A stretch of DNA of 64,000 bases, taken from NCBI GenBank assembly GCA_038496445.1, contig JALMLS010000062.1, positions 496,001-560,000 of the forward strand, written 5' to 3'. Under the pieces are notes generated by a model. That model ran no database searches, had not been told where the DNA came from, and saw only the letters and a list, made by a program, of their open reading frames with translations. Shown one piece after another: positions 33,917 to 46,301 of the stretch. This stretch comes from Trichosphaerium sp. ATCC 40318. Its lineage: Eukaryota > Discosea > Flabellinia > Trichosidae. The translations under genes were made by a program, and so were the position numbers. How positions within the stretch are numbered: the stretch's first letter is position 1; every line of letters starts with the position of its first letter.

Positions 33917-36647
33917 TTATAATAAAACTACAAGTGCAGAGAATAAAACTCCAAGTATTACACTTGTATGAGGTGCTTGTGATGAGCTAGGTATAGTTGT
34001 AGTTGTTGGTCTAGGTGTAGTAGGTGCGATAGGGCCTCCAAGCTCTACCAAAGGATTGCATATTTCTGTATAAGGAGTATAGTCTATACCAGATGCTTGA
34101 ATATTAACACCAATATTAAGCCATCCGTTTGCTAGCCATCTGGGTATATCCAAGTTCTAGAAAATCAGTCAACACTTGTTTTACATGCCAAATGGATAGG
34201 TTTTTTTTAGTACAACAGAACACCGTACTCTTAAATTAGATGCTTCCTTGTAAGGTGCACAAATGCCCAAGCTATATCTAACACCAGTGAGAGTGTAGTT
34301 AGATTGTGTGCAGATCTCCATAGTGTTAACACGAGGGTAGTAGGAAATATAGTTAATACACATTTCTTCATTTGACGCTTCGCCCCACGTGACATTTTCA
34401 CTCCTAGACGAACTATCCCATTCACAATGCAAATGTAGTGAATCGCCTAAACGTGTAAGAAATTTGAACAACCAGTCTAGTCAGTAAGTACCTGGCATGA
34501 TTTTACGACCACGTGGAGGTGCACTAACATCTTGTCTATTGAAATCGTATTGCTCCATATAACCAAGAGGTTCAAGTTCAACACCTATAGCAAAGAACTT
34601 TAGAAACAAAAAACCCGAACACGTGTTTCGCATGAAAATACGTACCATTTCGTATTTGCTGAGTATATGCTTTTGCTCCCAAATTGTGCATGTGAAAGAA
34701 GGTGCTCTGTTGAAATAAAGTTAGTAACTTAAAAAAAAAGAAAAAAAAATTGTGGTTTTTTGACGTACTAATACGTTAATGCCTTCAGCTGGAATATGCT
34801 GACTTGTGCATACACTAGGACATTGGTTCTCAATTGCATGATTTCCAGTATTTGCTGGTATTACAAACTCATAGTCAATAAGTACCAGCAGTCCAATATC
34901 ATGTTGACGAAGATTGTCACTATAAAACAAAATCTAGTGTCAGGTATAATGACGCGTTAAGCAAGTCATGTGCGTACGTATACGAAATCTTAAATCCAGA
35001 GGTATCTTGTAACCCTGAGACTGCATTAACATTATCGTAATGAATCTAAAGTTATGGTGAGTATAATTAGAGTTCGTTTTTGGAAGAAAAACAACTACTG
35101 TCTTAAATGTACCTGTAACATGATATACGTTGGATTAGTTCCATTATCTCCAGCTCCAAAAGGTAGTCCAGCTAAGGGAACAATTAGAATCAAAAAAACA
35201 TGAGAGCAAAGGACAAAACTGTGGGACACCCGTCGGCTTCCGTACCAAACTCAGGCATTATGTTTGTTCCTGCGCCCTTGGCCCAACCAGACCAATTTGC
35301 TCTACAATTAGCGCTCATATCAACACTCCTACATTTTCTATAGAACAGCTCAGTTAATATCAAGCGAATATACGCTAGAAAGAAAGTACCCAGGTCCAGT
35401 AAAGTCTGGTTCAACTAGACAATGATACATAATCATGTGGTGAACAAGATCAGGATGATCAATAATAGGTTCAATGCGAACTGCATGATACTTCGTATTG
35501 TTAGGGAGTGCGTGTTTTGAGCAAATATATGTTGTCCGTTCAGGTGAAATATCATGTGTTGGTGTACGGATACTAAGCTCAGAGTAAACTGTAGTATCAA
35601 CCTAAAAAACAAACACGTGAGTTTTTTTTCTAATTTTGCAGTTTCAGTCAACAAAGTATTCGTTAGGGCTGAGTATACCACGTATGTGATGTTCACATGT
35701 TTGTTGTTTTAATTACGGTAATGATAGCGCAGTTAAAAAACGACAAGCCTTCTAAATTGAGCAATTGCAAAAAAAGTTTTCTTGTCAACTTTCTTTCGAG
35801 AAACAATAACTTACAACTGGCTCCTCTATCGATAGAAGGTTGATAAACTCTGATCCACGGTTTGCACTATGATATGCGAATGTATCTGTTTCACCAAAGG
35901 CGTATATTATCCATTTTTCTCTATCGTAGACGTTGTAATCTTCTTGGACGTCACAGCTTATTAGTGGTCTTTGAAAAACAAATACAGTTACTACATCGTT
36001 TCCATTACCAACACGGTATCCCTACGAGGTAGTTTTTAGTTAGTTTCCAGCTGGTGCCCGGGTAAAAATTGTGATTTAAAGGTCGAACAGAACTCACCTC
36101 AATGAGCTTCTTTTGGTCTTGACTAGCGTCCATTGTTGGCATTTCAAACTCGGTAGAGAATCTATCCTCAATAACAAAAGAATTTGTACTTTCTTCTCTA
36201 AGTACAGCAATATCAGCGCCTTTCATTCCACCATTCGCTGAGAAACCAAAACCGACCCATCCGCCTGTATTTTAAGTTAGCACGTAGTTTTGAATTACAA
36301 CTACTTTACTGACTCGCAGGGCTACCTAGTACAGCCAAAGGCAACGAACGAACCATAAAACAATTCGATTTAATAACAAAAAAGCAATGTGTTATTTTCA
36401 GCTTTATGTGCCCTAACGGTAGTGATTTATACGTACCTGTGCGTACAACGCAAGCAATAGTGATTTGTTTTTCTTCAGCGTTTACTTTCCAAAAAGCAAC
36501 ATAGTCATCGTTCAATGCTGCGCCGGAAGTGTATGGAGTTGCATCAAAAACACTAGAAAAGGGATGCGTTTGGGTAAAGCCTTGGTGCGCTGTTACCAAA
36601 CCGCACAAAAGCACTAAAAGCGATAGTGCACAAACGCTTAATCTCAT
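33917..36647 (-). CDS. DOMON/copper type II monooxygenase (DBH/MOXD-like), GPI-anchored
   Basis: Multi-exon gene from ATG 36647 to TAA 33917. The order is: signal peptide (MRLSVCALSLLVLLCGLVTA); DOMON domain (FDATPYTSG, WVGFGFSANGGM, GADIAVL); the first copper domain with HH in DLVHHMIMYHC; the second copper domain with HMH in TFFHMHNLGAKAY and the Met ligand in NEEMCINYISYYP. All copper-ligand motifs of dopamine beta-hydroxylase-type enzymes can be seen. A Thr/Pro-rich stalk (PTTPRPTTTTIPSSS) precedes a hydrophobic tail, which suggests GPI anchoring at the cell surface. Physiological substrate unknown; ascorbate-dependent hydroxylation is the family reaction. Confidence 0.86.
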
Positions 36648-36822
36648 TGTACGACGATTCGCGTGGTAAATACTTTACTAAATTCTGTTATGAATTTGGG
36701 TGCCAAATACTATCACAAAACAAGTCCACCCCTTTTTTCCAATTTGTCTACAATTTATTTCTTCTTTATTTACAACTGCTAAAACAGGACCAAAATGATG
36801 ATTTTTTCTTTTTGGGTGGTAT

Positions 36823-38535
36823 TTAGAAGTATACGCTATCTGTCATTGCTACCATATTTCTATTGAAATCTTGTGTGATCTATGGTAGTATGAGACCAAG
36901 AAGTCAAAAAAAAAAAATACTTACAACTTTATCTTTACGGGCCAGGTAAAGAAGCTCTGTCTCTTTCTTGCCAAAAATTTCTTCATAGTCTGATATGAAT
37001 AGAGCCATTATTGTGCGGTTTACTTGAGAATTTGCAAAGTCCTTAATGACGTATGGACCAAAAGTTTCAACAAGTGAATCTAATAACCAAAAATAAGTTG
37101 TTGCATTCATTCAGCACTAAGTACCAAGTGTTGTTTGATTTTCTTCCTTGCATAAGTTTACTTTCCTATCCGCTCAGTAAGTAATTGAAAATTAATTAAG
37201 AAGCTTCAAATACACTCATACCTAAGGAGTCCGCAAATCTTCGCAAGTGTCATCGAGTTACATCTTGGCATAGCTTCAGAGTATACAATATTAGCCGCAG
37301 CTAGTGTTAGCATATCTACACTAGAAAAGTCCTCAAGGGAAGCTGTATCGCCTTTAAGTAACGGTTCAGGTAACCCACTAAGAAAGCGCTACAATTAAAA
37401 AGAGTAAGTACAGTACGCGCCAAACAATAGAAACAAACCAAACAAAACAAAAACACGCGTTTCGTGGCAAAAATAGCACGTGAATTTTTGTACAAACGTT
37501 ACGTACAAGCAATAGGCCTGCGATAACATGTACATCATAGAGATACAAATCAACAGGTGCACCAGCATTACATCTATCAACAAGTCCATTTATTTGTGTT
37601 TGGTTCCTCTCTTCTGTATGTAAAACAAATATACCTGGCTCATGCATGCCTAACACTCGGAGTTAAACGAACCAAGAAAACTTTCAAATAAAACTATTTT
37701 TTCTGAGCCGGCTGTTGGCCAGGAAGCGTCAAGCGTTTAAAAACAAGAGGCTTGTTGGCGTTCAAGATCAGATAAAAAGCTATAAAAGAGAATTCTGGAT
37801 TTCTAGCTTTGGTACATACCATCATCTTCTAGCCTGGCAACGATTTGTACTACAATTGGTGGCATTTGTTCATCACTTGCACAAGCAAACTGTAGAGGTA
37901 CATCGAACACACTTGTATCATCTATTGCGTATAAGACAACGATAAACGAATTATTTTTGATGAAAGTGGTTGGGTAAAACGGTTTTTTGTAAACTGAACA
38001 TTGACGCGTAGAAAGTAATGACATGCAAACAGAGAGTAATTGTACCGAACAAATAGCGTTTTGAGCTTTGAGCAAGCTCAGCAGTTTTTCTTCCAAACGA
38101 CTGTAGCTCTTGCTTCGCCTTCTCTAATAGGATTGACGACTATGTAGACTTGTAAATAGAGGAATCTACAAAACAATACGTACTTTTGTTTTAATGGCTG
38201 GCATTTGCTCCTCTGAACTCTTACTCAAGCCTGCCCACGCGTTTGAGAACGATAGGGATAAACTTCTGCCCCTAAAAACGTACGTTACGTTTGTTACACA
38301 AAAAACACGTAGAAATCTACACCTACCAACGTGTGACCTTTTCAGACACCGTAGGCTCTACAGCTGAGCTATTGCTGAGCGGGTTTTCTATCTTATCTTG
38401 TGTAGCTCCTTCTCCGCCAATATGTTTCGTGCCGTTCGCTGTGGTACCATTTGATGGCTCTAACGGCGAACTGACATTTGAATAGTTCGCATCATCGAGA
38501 AATGTTACACTTTCTTCCGGAGTATCCTTCTCCAT
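36823..38535 (-). CDS. RhoGAP-domain protein lacking the arginine finger
   Basis: Exons run from ATG 38535 (MEKDTPEESVTFLDD) to TAA 36823. A Ser/Asn-rich N-terminus leads into a helical part and then a RhoGAP domain: MPPIVVQIVARLEDDGM, HEPGIFVLHTEERN, LYLYDVHVIAGLLL, RFLSGLPEPLL and, after two introns, LVETFGPYVI. RhoGAPs normally read G-I-F-R; here GIFV puts Val at the catalytic arginine-finger position. LxELPEPLL-like text and FGP are kept, so the fold should bind Rho-family GTPases without stimulating hydrolysis efficiently (inference). The exon between 37130 and 37230 was deduced from splice phase only. Confidence 0.8.
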
Positions 38536-38781
38536 GTTGTGATTATAGACGTAGATACTAGGAAGCCAATTTCAATCTATTCGGTCAAATACGTTCTGCG
38601 TACTTCCATCGAAAATCCTTTCAAATAAAACAAGTGATGGCGCAACTGTGCCTCAAACAACCACAATAATAAGTAAAAGTAAAGATATGGTTTTGTTTTT
38701 ACGGTGATGTATCACGTGACACGCTTACGCAAACGTTACACGTTGCTACCAACGTAGTTAGGCCAAGAAGGATTTTATTCT

Positions 38782-40638
38782 TCAATTTTTGTTTAATGCG
38801 TAGACTTTCTTGCCAGCAATCCATACTTGCTCAACTTTAGCGTCACGAAGTTTCTCAGGGTGCTCGTGTACGTGCGTATCGACAACGATAAAATCCGCTT
38901 GATAATTAGGTTCTAGCTTGCCCAGCCTGTGTTCTTCACAAGCAGCGTAGGCAGCACCTTCAGTGTAGATGTAAAGAGCTTCTGCAAAGCTTAAGCATTC
39001 TTGTGGTCTCCAGCTCTTCGTTGTGTTTTCTTCATACCGAAATATAGCAGCGTGCATACCAGTGAAAGGTGTAGGTATCTCAATAGGTGCATCACTTCCT
39101 CCAGCACAAACTATGCCCTCGTCCATTAGAGTCTTCCAAGCGTAGCTGTATGGTAGCACATCATCCTTTACACGCTTGTGTACCCAAGCAGAATCAGTTG
39201 TAACGAATTGTGGCTGTATATTAGCGACAACATTCAGCTTTTTCATTCTGTCTATCAAATCCCTACCTTCGTTTTGAAAAAGTTAGTGCAAAATCTTTTT
39301 TACTTTTTTTCATTTTTTCGTCTTCCTTCTTACCTAGTATCTGACAATGAGTGAGTATTGGTCTGTCTTCTGGTTTTACACCAGCATCTTCGAATGCAGT
39401 TAAAACAGCCTCAGCTGCACGATCACCAATAGCATGAACTTCTAGTCTATATCCACGTGTTATAATCTTTGATACAATTGACGTGAGTTTATCTTGGTCA
39501 TAAAGAAGCATCCCATGTTCGTCTTTTGTACCAACGTAAGGGTCTCTCATAGAAGCAGTTTTAGCTCCTAAACTCCCGTCTGAAATGATTTTAACACGAT
39601 GGCACTCAAGAAGTTTGCCTAGAGAGGAAATAAACAACTAAGAAAAAAAAAGGAATAAAAAACCCAAATAAATATACAGCTCAGTCGCAACAAATGAAGT
39701 TCAATTTTGTACCAAAGGTTTCCTTAGGTTTTGGGATATAATCTTTATCAAGTTCATCATGGAATATTGTCAAGTAAACACGCATTGGAACCAAGTCTTG
39801 TTGACATAATTTTTTATATAAATTCCAAGCTCTCTTATCATTTGTTTGTACTCCAGTTACTCCATTAGACAAGCAAAAGTTAAGAGCATCAACAGCCCAT
39901 TTTTCTCTCATAGAATCACCCGAGTCAATGTAAAATGTGCCCTTGACATTGAATAACGCCTTTTCTCGTAAAATCCCTGTCGGTTCACCATTTTCATCTC
40001 TAAATTCGTTGGTCATGTCACAAGTGTTAAATGTACTCAACTCACCTATCAATCTTGCCTCCAGGAGGATCTGGTGTGTCTTTGGTTATCTACAAAGACA
40101 AGTTAGATGCGATGAAGATTAGGAAGAAATGTTGTACCGACATTCGTTCCAAGGCGGCTGAATTCAATACACCGATATGAGAGCACGCGCGTAATAGTAT
40201 AACAGGTCGATCAGAAACAATGACATCAACATCTTTGCGGTTTAAGAGTCGTTTTTCTTGCAGGGTGTCTTGATCCCAACCAAGTCCATAAATCCACCCT
40301 GTGGGCTGTTTTGCTGCGTACTCACTTAGTTTCGTTTGGATATCTTTTATAGTTCCACATCCGCGAAGTTTGACGTTTGAGAGGGATCTGCCGAACGCAA
40401 GAACGTGTATATGAGCCTCAATAAGACCAGGTAGAACCAATTTACCGTTCAAGTCGATTTTTTGCGACACTTGCGCGTGGTGCTGTTTAGCGGATTCTAG
40501 CGTATCTGTGACACCCATTTCAACGATTTTACCACTCGACACATCTATTACCATCCAATTCACTATTTGAGGCTTGGCAAAAGGCCTATAGATTACACCA
40601 TTGTAAAATAGAGTTGACATTTCGTTAGTTAACGTCAA
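38782..40638 (-). CDS. amidohydrolase of the YtcJ/LAF3 type
   Basis: A metal-dependent hydrolase of the amidohydrolase superfamily, expected to cleave C-N bonds of cyclic or amide substrates. It is seen from ATG 40638 (or the better-placed Met at 40620, MSTLFYNG) to TAA 38782 in about five exons. Motifs: the H-x-H pair in GLIEAHIHVLAFG, GWDQDTL, SDRPVILLRACSH, IISDGSLGAKTA, His in LEVHAIGDRA, His in ILTHCQ and the metal Asp in GGSDAPIE. The C-terminal LEPNYQADFIVVD is the usual small beta-barrel domain. No signal peptide is visible, so it is probably cytosolic. It is divergently arranged with the Ras-like gene, only about 45 bases apart. Confidence 0.87.
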
Positions 40639-40683
40639 TTAAATCTTTAATGATTTTGACCTTCAAATGCCGTTGAGTCTTAA

Positions 40684-41259
40684 ATGGAACCTACAAATAC
40701 CACAGATGAGGTGGAGTACCAGTTGTTCGCTATTGGAGACCCTGTAGTCGCATGTAGCTTCGTTGATAGTCAACGTGCTTTACTACCAACAGAAGGTGAA
40801 ATAGATGATTATTTTCGCCTTCACTATACCGTAGATGGCGAAAAAATGCGAATCATAGTTCTTGGGCTGGAAAGTGATGAATACCCTGGTCAACGCGCCA
40901 AACAGATGGAAACAGCAGATGGGTTCGTTTTGTGCATTAAAGCGGATAATATAGAAGGTCTAACAGCTGTTGTGGATGGTTTGAAACGTGTTGTTGACTT
41001 GGAAGATGAGCATCTTTTTCATGTCCCTTTTATTCTTGTTTGTGATGGTGAAACTCTAGAGGAAGAATCTCGATTAAAACTAGAGCAACATGCTTCAAAG
41101 TGGAGGTGTACATTTATACATACAAATTCGTCACGTGCAGAAAACGTGACAAAAGTTTTTGATGAGTTAATACGAGTGATAAAAGAAAAACAAGGTTGGC
41201 GAGCTACAATAGCAGAATTAGCGCCAACAACGAACCGTCGGAGATGTACAATATCATAG
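40684..41259 (+). CDS. Ras-like pseudo-GTPase with a CaaX box
   Basis: Single-exon frame of 191 codons. The Ras fold is traceable: EIDDYFRLHYTVDGEKMRI parallels Ras D-S-Y-R-x-x-x-x-x-D-G-E, followed by QMETADGFVLCIKADN and PFILVCDGETLEEE. The catalytic motifs are gone: the P-loop GxxxxGKS reads FAIGDPVVACSF, DTAGQE reads GLESDE and NKxD reads CDGE. The C-terminus is basic and ends CTIS, a valid CaaX farnesylation box. It should therefore be a membrane-anchored Ras-like protein unable to bind or hydrolyse GTP normally, perhaps a competitor or scaffold for Ras effectors (inference). Confidence 0.75.
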   Translation: MEPTNTTDEVEYQLFAIGDPVVACSFVDSQRALLPTEGEIDDYFRLHYTVDGEKMRIIVLGLESDEYPGQRAKQMETADGFVLCIKADNIEGLTAVVDGLKRVVDLEDEHLFHVPFILVCDGETLEEESRLKLEQHASKWRCTFIHTNSSRAENVTKVFDELIRVIKEKQGWRATIAELAPTTNRRRCTIS

Positions 41260-41553
41260 CAATGCTATATAACAAACTACATAGGTGTAATCTACAAACT
41301 AGTTGGTATGAACACAGCGTCGGTTCAATGTTATCTAATTTTCGAAAAAAATCCGTTGAAATTTTAATGAATTCTCACGTTGACAGCTTTTTTTTTATGT
41401 TCTACGTTATCCTTATTAATAAACCGATTGTTTATTCCTTCATCAATGCAATATTAGATTTTCTTAAGCTTCCTAGAATGACATCAATAACACTTAATAA
41501 GGGTTATACTTAAAAATCAATACCATTTACCAAACAACAATACACGATAAGCA

Positions 41554-42589
41554 ATGGCAAACTACATGGTAGCAGTAGATAACTCTCTTTACAGCCAATG
41601 GGCCTTTAACTTGGTACATTGCACTCGACTATATTCTGTAACGCCGTTCTCTTCCAACGTTCTGTTTAGGCAATCGCCCAGATGGATGTTAAAAACGATA
41701 AGCTATTTGTTTATACTGCCGCACGTGATCTTCAAATAAAATACGAAGGGTTATCTTCTACTGCTTATGAGTACTTGAAAGAACACCGAAATGAAGAGGT
41801 ACACAGGTTAAGGCAACAATCTTGAAAGTAACAGTTGTTGTTAGACAGCAAGATGCAAGAGAATTTTGAGAAAGTACTTTGGTGAAGCGAAAAAAGAAGG
41901 TGTAACTCCAACTCTCTTGATGGGATGGAGCGACCATATTGGTGACGCTCTTTGCAAGGTACGCTTTAACCGTTACTAAATTATAGTAACTTTGAGCGCC
42001 TAGACCGTCATTGAGAAGAAAATCCATCACTTGGTGCTAGGAAGACGAAATGTAGATTCAACAACTCGGTACGTATTTGTTTTAAACTCCAATACCTAAG
42101 AATTTTTTAAGAATGTTTATCGGCTCTGCAACATCGTTTTGCCTTGAAAACGCAGCTTGCAATGTTTTCGTTGCTAAGCGTCCTTTTGGGCCTGGCGAAG
42201 AACATACTCCTCTCGAGGCAACAAAGTATCTTGAAGAAAAGGAAAGACAACGAAGAGTACGCTAAAAAATATCGTTCCTTTATTCCGCAATCAAAACAAT
42301 CACGTGATCTCTTTATTTTTTGTTGACATACACATTAGCTTGATGAAGAAGAAGATAGAAAGCTTTTAGACGAACTTGAAAGACAAGCAACCCTAATCCA
42401 AGTCAAAGCAGCTGAAGAGAAGGAGAGAAGAAGACGTATGAGACTTCAGCCTGAAAAAATGGATACTGAAGAAGGAGTTGAAGTACGTTTTTGGGAACAG
42501 CAACCACCACGTGTTTCACAAGTTAATAAGTCTATTTTTAGGTAGACTTGGAAATTTATGACTTTTCTGCAGACCCATCTACTGAGTGA
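41554..42589 (+). CDS. universal stress protein (UspA family) with a charged C-terminal extension
   Basis: Exons in phase from ATG 41554 (MANYMVAVDNSLYSQWAF) to TGA 42587. The single Usp domain ends with the nucleotide-loop region HHLVLGRR, then MFIGSATSFCLENAACNVFVAKRP, which follows the G-2x-G-9x-G-S/T theme loosely (G-R-R ... I-G-S-A). It is followed by an unusual long Glu/Lys/Arg-rich coiled-coil tail (DEEEDRKLLDELERQ) of about 80 residues. Intron donors are GTACAT, GTACAC, GTACGC and GTACGT. USPs are small stress-induced adenine-nucleotide-binding proteins; the tail suggests an additional interaction surface. Confidence 0.82.
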
Positions 42590-43382
42590 TACGATAACTC
42601 GTTTGGACACATACAAACGTTTTGAGTAATACCTACATTTGCTTTGTATAATCTAACATGAAGTTTGCGTGACAATAAAGCTTTAACAAAACTTTGAACA
42701 TTGATCCAAAGTACTGCGAAATCAAGTGTCATTCATAACTATTAAAGAGCACTAGTATTTTGTTTAAAAGCGGCATGACAAGCATGCTTAGAGGTGAACA
42801 CTACAAATTGGATTTTAATGTGCTATTAAATCACCCTTCTAATACAAAGCATTGTGAGATACTCGATCCTATTTAAGGGTAAAAAGATTGAATTTGTTTA
42901 TGAGTGATTCAGTCATTGCACAATTCAGTCGTTTTATAATTATCCTCAAACTTCAGAACGATCACTCAAACATCTTTTCTGGATAGCCTATCAATAAACT
43001 TGTCGTTCATTGTTAATCGTGCTTCATCACTATTTGAAGAAGTTTTCGCGTTTAGTTGTATACTCATCTAACCGGGGCAAATACTGATCTATACAAAGTC
43101 AAATTTTATTTTTCACTCAATGTAGATTGAAATAATAACCGACTATTCTCAATCAAAAAAACCGTTTAGTTTTAAATCAGCACGGTTTGTATCGAGTGTA
43201 TATACTGCAAACACAGCTTTTTTAACTCATCTTATTTATCAGGAACTATGATAGCAAGATTTTAAGGGCAAAACCATGTATTCAACAAAGATTGATTTCA
43301 AGCTTACAAAATCAATCAGTACAAACATTCATTATTTATCAACCACAACAACATACGCATCAACTCCTCAATACTACAAACA
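42590..43382. other. intergenic, no gene seen
   Basis: AT-rich, about 800 bases, with many short T and A runs. No supportable ORF or RNA was seen. Confidence 0.45.
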
Positions 43383-43823
43383 ATGACAGACAACACTTCA
43401 AACAAAGACGCCCGTCTACAAATGTTAACCCAAAAGCTATCACCAAAGATGAACGATATGCTACGCAAAGTTCTAAAAAAAAATCCAAAAGCCATCCGCC
43501 AAGTACCAAAAAGCAACAAACAAATCACTTGGCCAAAACCAAATGCATGGCATCTTGTACAGGATAAAGATAAGCACAAGTCAATTCTGGTAACCTTTGC
43601 ATGTCGTGAGCATCGCCAAAATATAGAGGCTGGGCTTGAAACGAATGTGGACATAGAAGAGCTTGTGCAATATGTGCTATCAATCAATGAACATTACTTA
43701 GAAATGTGCTCAACGATTGAGGGAAGAGCATTCCCAGCCCGAAACTTTTTCCCTGAGTGTTCTTGTATAGGATACACTAACTATGTTGTGAACTTAATAA
43801 TCGAGGAACAAAACAGAGATTGA
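43383..43823 (+). CDS. hypothetical protein, intronless
   Basis: ATG-to-TGA frame of 146 codons. The N-terminal 50 residues are basic (LRKVLKKNPKAIRQVPKS). The rest is mixed, with a CREHRQNIEAGLETNVD helix and a Cys-rich end (FPECSCIGY). It has no family match. Codon use looks coding, and the frame is much longer than others in this quiet stretch. Confidence 0.5.
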   Translation: MTDNTSNKDARLQMLTQKLSPKMNDMLRKVLKKNPKAIRQVPKSNKQITWPKPNAWHLVQDKDKHKSILVTFACREHRQNIEAGLETNVDIEELVQYVLSINEHYLEMCSTIEGRAFPARNFFPECSCIGYTNYVVNLIIEEQNRD

Positions 43824-44679
43824 CAACAAAAAAAATGACTCAATGTTTACAGCCTAATAAAAAATACATGACCTATTATCCACCTTGTGCAAGTTCTTCA
43901 AGCATACCAACGAGATTCGCCTTGTTGTAGTTGACTGTTTCGAGCCTACAGCATCCTTCGTTTTTAATTCTTTAAGAGATGTGCGAGCTAGGATTAAGTA
44001 GCTACATACACTGTAGCGGGCGTGACGCCTTGACTAGAATAAAGCAAGGCTAGTGGTATCTCAAAAGACAAATTTCATCACTTGTTCACCGTTTATATAT
44101 GCTAAAAAAAAGAACATTATGGTAAAAGCGCCCTTTATCACTATAGAAATAAGGAACACATCGCTACAGCAAGAGGCATCCTGCAGTCGCAAACACAGTT
44201 AAAGTTGGGTTTGATGCTTTGTATTTTTTGATTTATTAACGGAGGTTAAACAGGAAACTACATCCTTTCAATGCTATATAGCTGGCTCATGGTACGTACG
44301 TACGGTTTTATAATTTCACTGAAAATGTGTTTCACGAGTCATCTCTAAAAAAAGTTAAGTCAAAACTGTGTTCTAATTTCACGAGGTATCCCTGAAAAAG
44401 TAGTAGTATTCTTAAACAACCACCCAAGGCAATGTTTGTAAACAAAATCACGTGCTGATTTGTAGTAAACTGTGGGGTGAAACTTCGTGATACCACTGTT
44501 CACCTTCCACATCATGCTTTTTTTTAACAACTATACGCAACAGTCAATAGATAATATGATGCGTGTAGTGAAGTGTGTACGACGTACGTTGAAGTTTTTA
44601 GTTTTTAGTTTTAAATATGTAGTATTCAACAAATAAATCAAACTAAAAAACAAAAACATAAACAACAATCAATATCTCA
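43824..44679. other. intergenic, no gene seen
   Basis: About 850 bases. It contains CACGTG at 44450 and TATA-like AT-rich sequence just before the tectonin start. No ORF of note was seen. Confidence 0.4.
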
Positions 44680-45575
44680 ATGACAACGCATCTCTTATTT
44701 TACATTTTACTTATCATTGGCGTATCGTATGCTGCAACTAGTACTGATACACCATCAACTACAGTTGCAGGATGGGATCGTCATCCATACACTCGCAATC
44801 TGGTACAGGTCGCTATTGGACCAAGTGATGAATGGGGAATAACTCCTTGTGAAACCATCTACCACGTACCCAACGACAATCGTATATCAGGACAACTCAA
44901 ACAACTTGATGTTGGTGTTAACGGTCATGTGTGGGGTGTTAACTATGACAACCTGATATTCTATCGCCTTGGCTCTTCAGTGCGTTCTTTTTAGTAGTTT
45001 AAAAGTACTTAATGTCTTACTATCTTTACAGGGATCTAATACCGGTTCTAATTGGGTTCATGTACCTGGTATCTTGAAACAGCTGAGCGTGACTCCAAGT
45101 GGAGGTATCTGGGGTGTAAATCCAAATAACTTCATTTACTACAAAGCGAGCTCTACTGCTCCTTGGCAACTGGTACTTTTCTTTACAGTTTTTGAAACAA
45201 CACTCATTGCTTGTGTAGGTCAGTGGTAATCTCAAGTATGTTGATGTAGATGAAGATGGTGTACCTTACGGCATTAAACCGAATGGAAAAATCAGTTACA
45301 GGGATGGTGTCACCCCCACAGATCCAATTGGAACAGCATGGGTTGATCTTGATGAATCATTCGCACAACAGTTTGTTCAGATTTCTGTGAGTACATTCGG
45401 TATCTATGCCACCACTGCAACCAATGGAACATTCTATTATGTTGACTTTGCTGGTTGGTCTACAGTCACCACAATCTTCAAACAAGTGGATGTGTACAGA
45501 AATGGGATTGTGTACAACCTGCGTGCTGTAGATGTAGATGGATGCCTGTGGACAAAAACAGTTAGCATTGGTTAG
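44680..45575 (+). CDS. secreted tectonin beta-propeller protein
   Basis: Three exons in phase from ATG 44680 to TAG 45573. Signal peptide MTTHLLFYILLIIGVSYA. Tectonin repeats are clear: LKQLDVGVNGHVWGVNYDN, LKQLSVTPSGGIWGVNPNN, LKYVDVDEDGVPYGI and FKQVDVYRNG, each with the V/L-D-V-x-x-x-G-x-x-W/Y-G-V-N core and a following I-F/Y-Y-R/K strand. Such proteins (tectonins, L-6-like lectins, TECPR relatives) bind sugars or lipopolysaccharide, so a role in recognising bacteria or as surface lectin is plausible. No membrane anchor is seen at the C-terminus. Confidence 0.88.
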
Positions 45576-46301
45576 CTTAATAAACCTAGAACCCTTTGCT
45601 TTAAAACAGTCTTTGTTTCTTAAACTTGTTGAACCAGTTCTTTAAAACACTAAACTGTTCCACGTTTAGCAATTTCTGTTCACATTGCCAAGCTTTAATC
45701 TGTACCAAAGGTTATTGTGCTTTAAAGTAGTTGTAAAAGGAAGCGCCTTGAGCTTGTGACCAAAACGTGTGGAAATCTTACACAGTATGATGAAACAGGC
45801 AACCAACTCATTGAAGGTAGACCAAACAATATCCAACAATAAATAGCAGTAGAAAAAAAAAAAATTAAAGTAGTTTATTTGCCTTGGCACATTATTACTG
45901 TTGTGAATAGTCAGAAGAAAAAAATTGTAAATTGAATATCTACGCCGTGCTTTTTGAATCAAAAACCAAAGTGAGTTCTTGTCATAGAAAAATAGTTGAG
46001 AAGTACTTTTTGTGTACCAAACATTTTACATGCTGATGAACTACACTGGAGCTATTGCTTGGTCTGTCAAGTATTATCACTCAAATCAATATAAAATATA
46101 TAATGCCAGTATTTTTTAAGGACGTAATAGGGTTGTAACGAAACTGAAGATGGCAAAAAGTCAAAAACAGATAGACATACTCAGGACGCACATGGATACT
46201 TGCGCTCGTTTCTAGTTAGTATCTTGGTTGGTAGAGTTTTAGGTGACGGGCCACTTACTATACCATCGTAGTCTTTACTGCACTTCCTAGAGTACAACAA
46301 C
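45576..46301. other. intergenic, no gene seen
   Basis: The tail-to-tail interval between the tectonin and F-box/SPRY genes. A 98-codon minus frame (45666-45962) lacks any family feature and is Phe/Asn-rich from the AT-rich base composition. Confidence 0.45.

Noticed and set aside
41196-41513. 105-codon plus-strand ORF overlapping the end of the Ras-like gene
   Set aside because: It begins inside the Ras-like coding sequence in another frame and the rest is AT-rich without family features.
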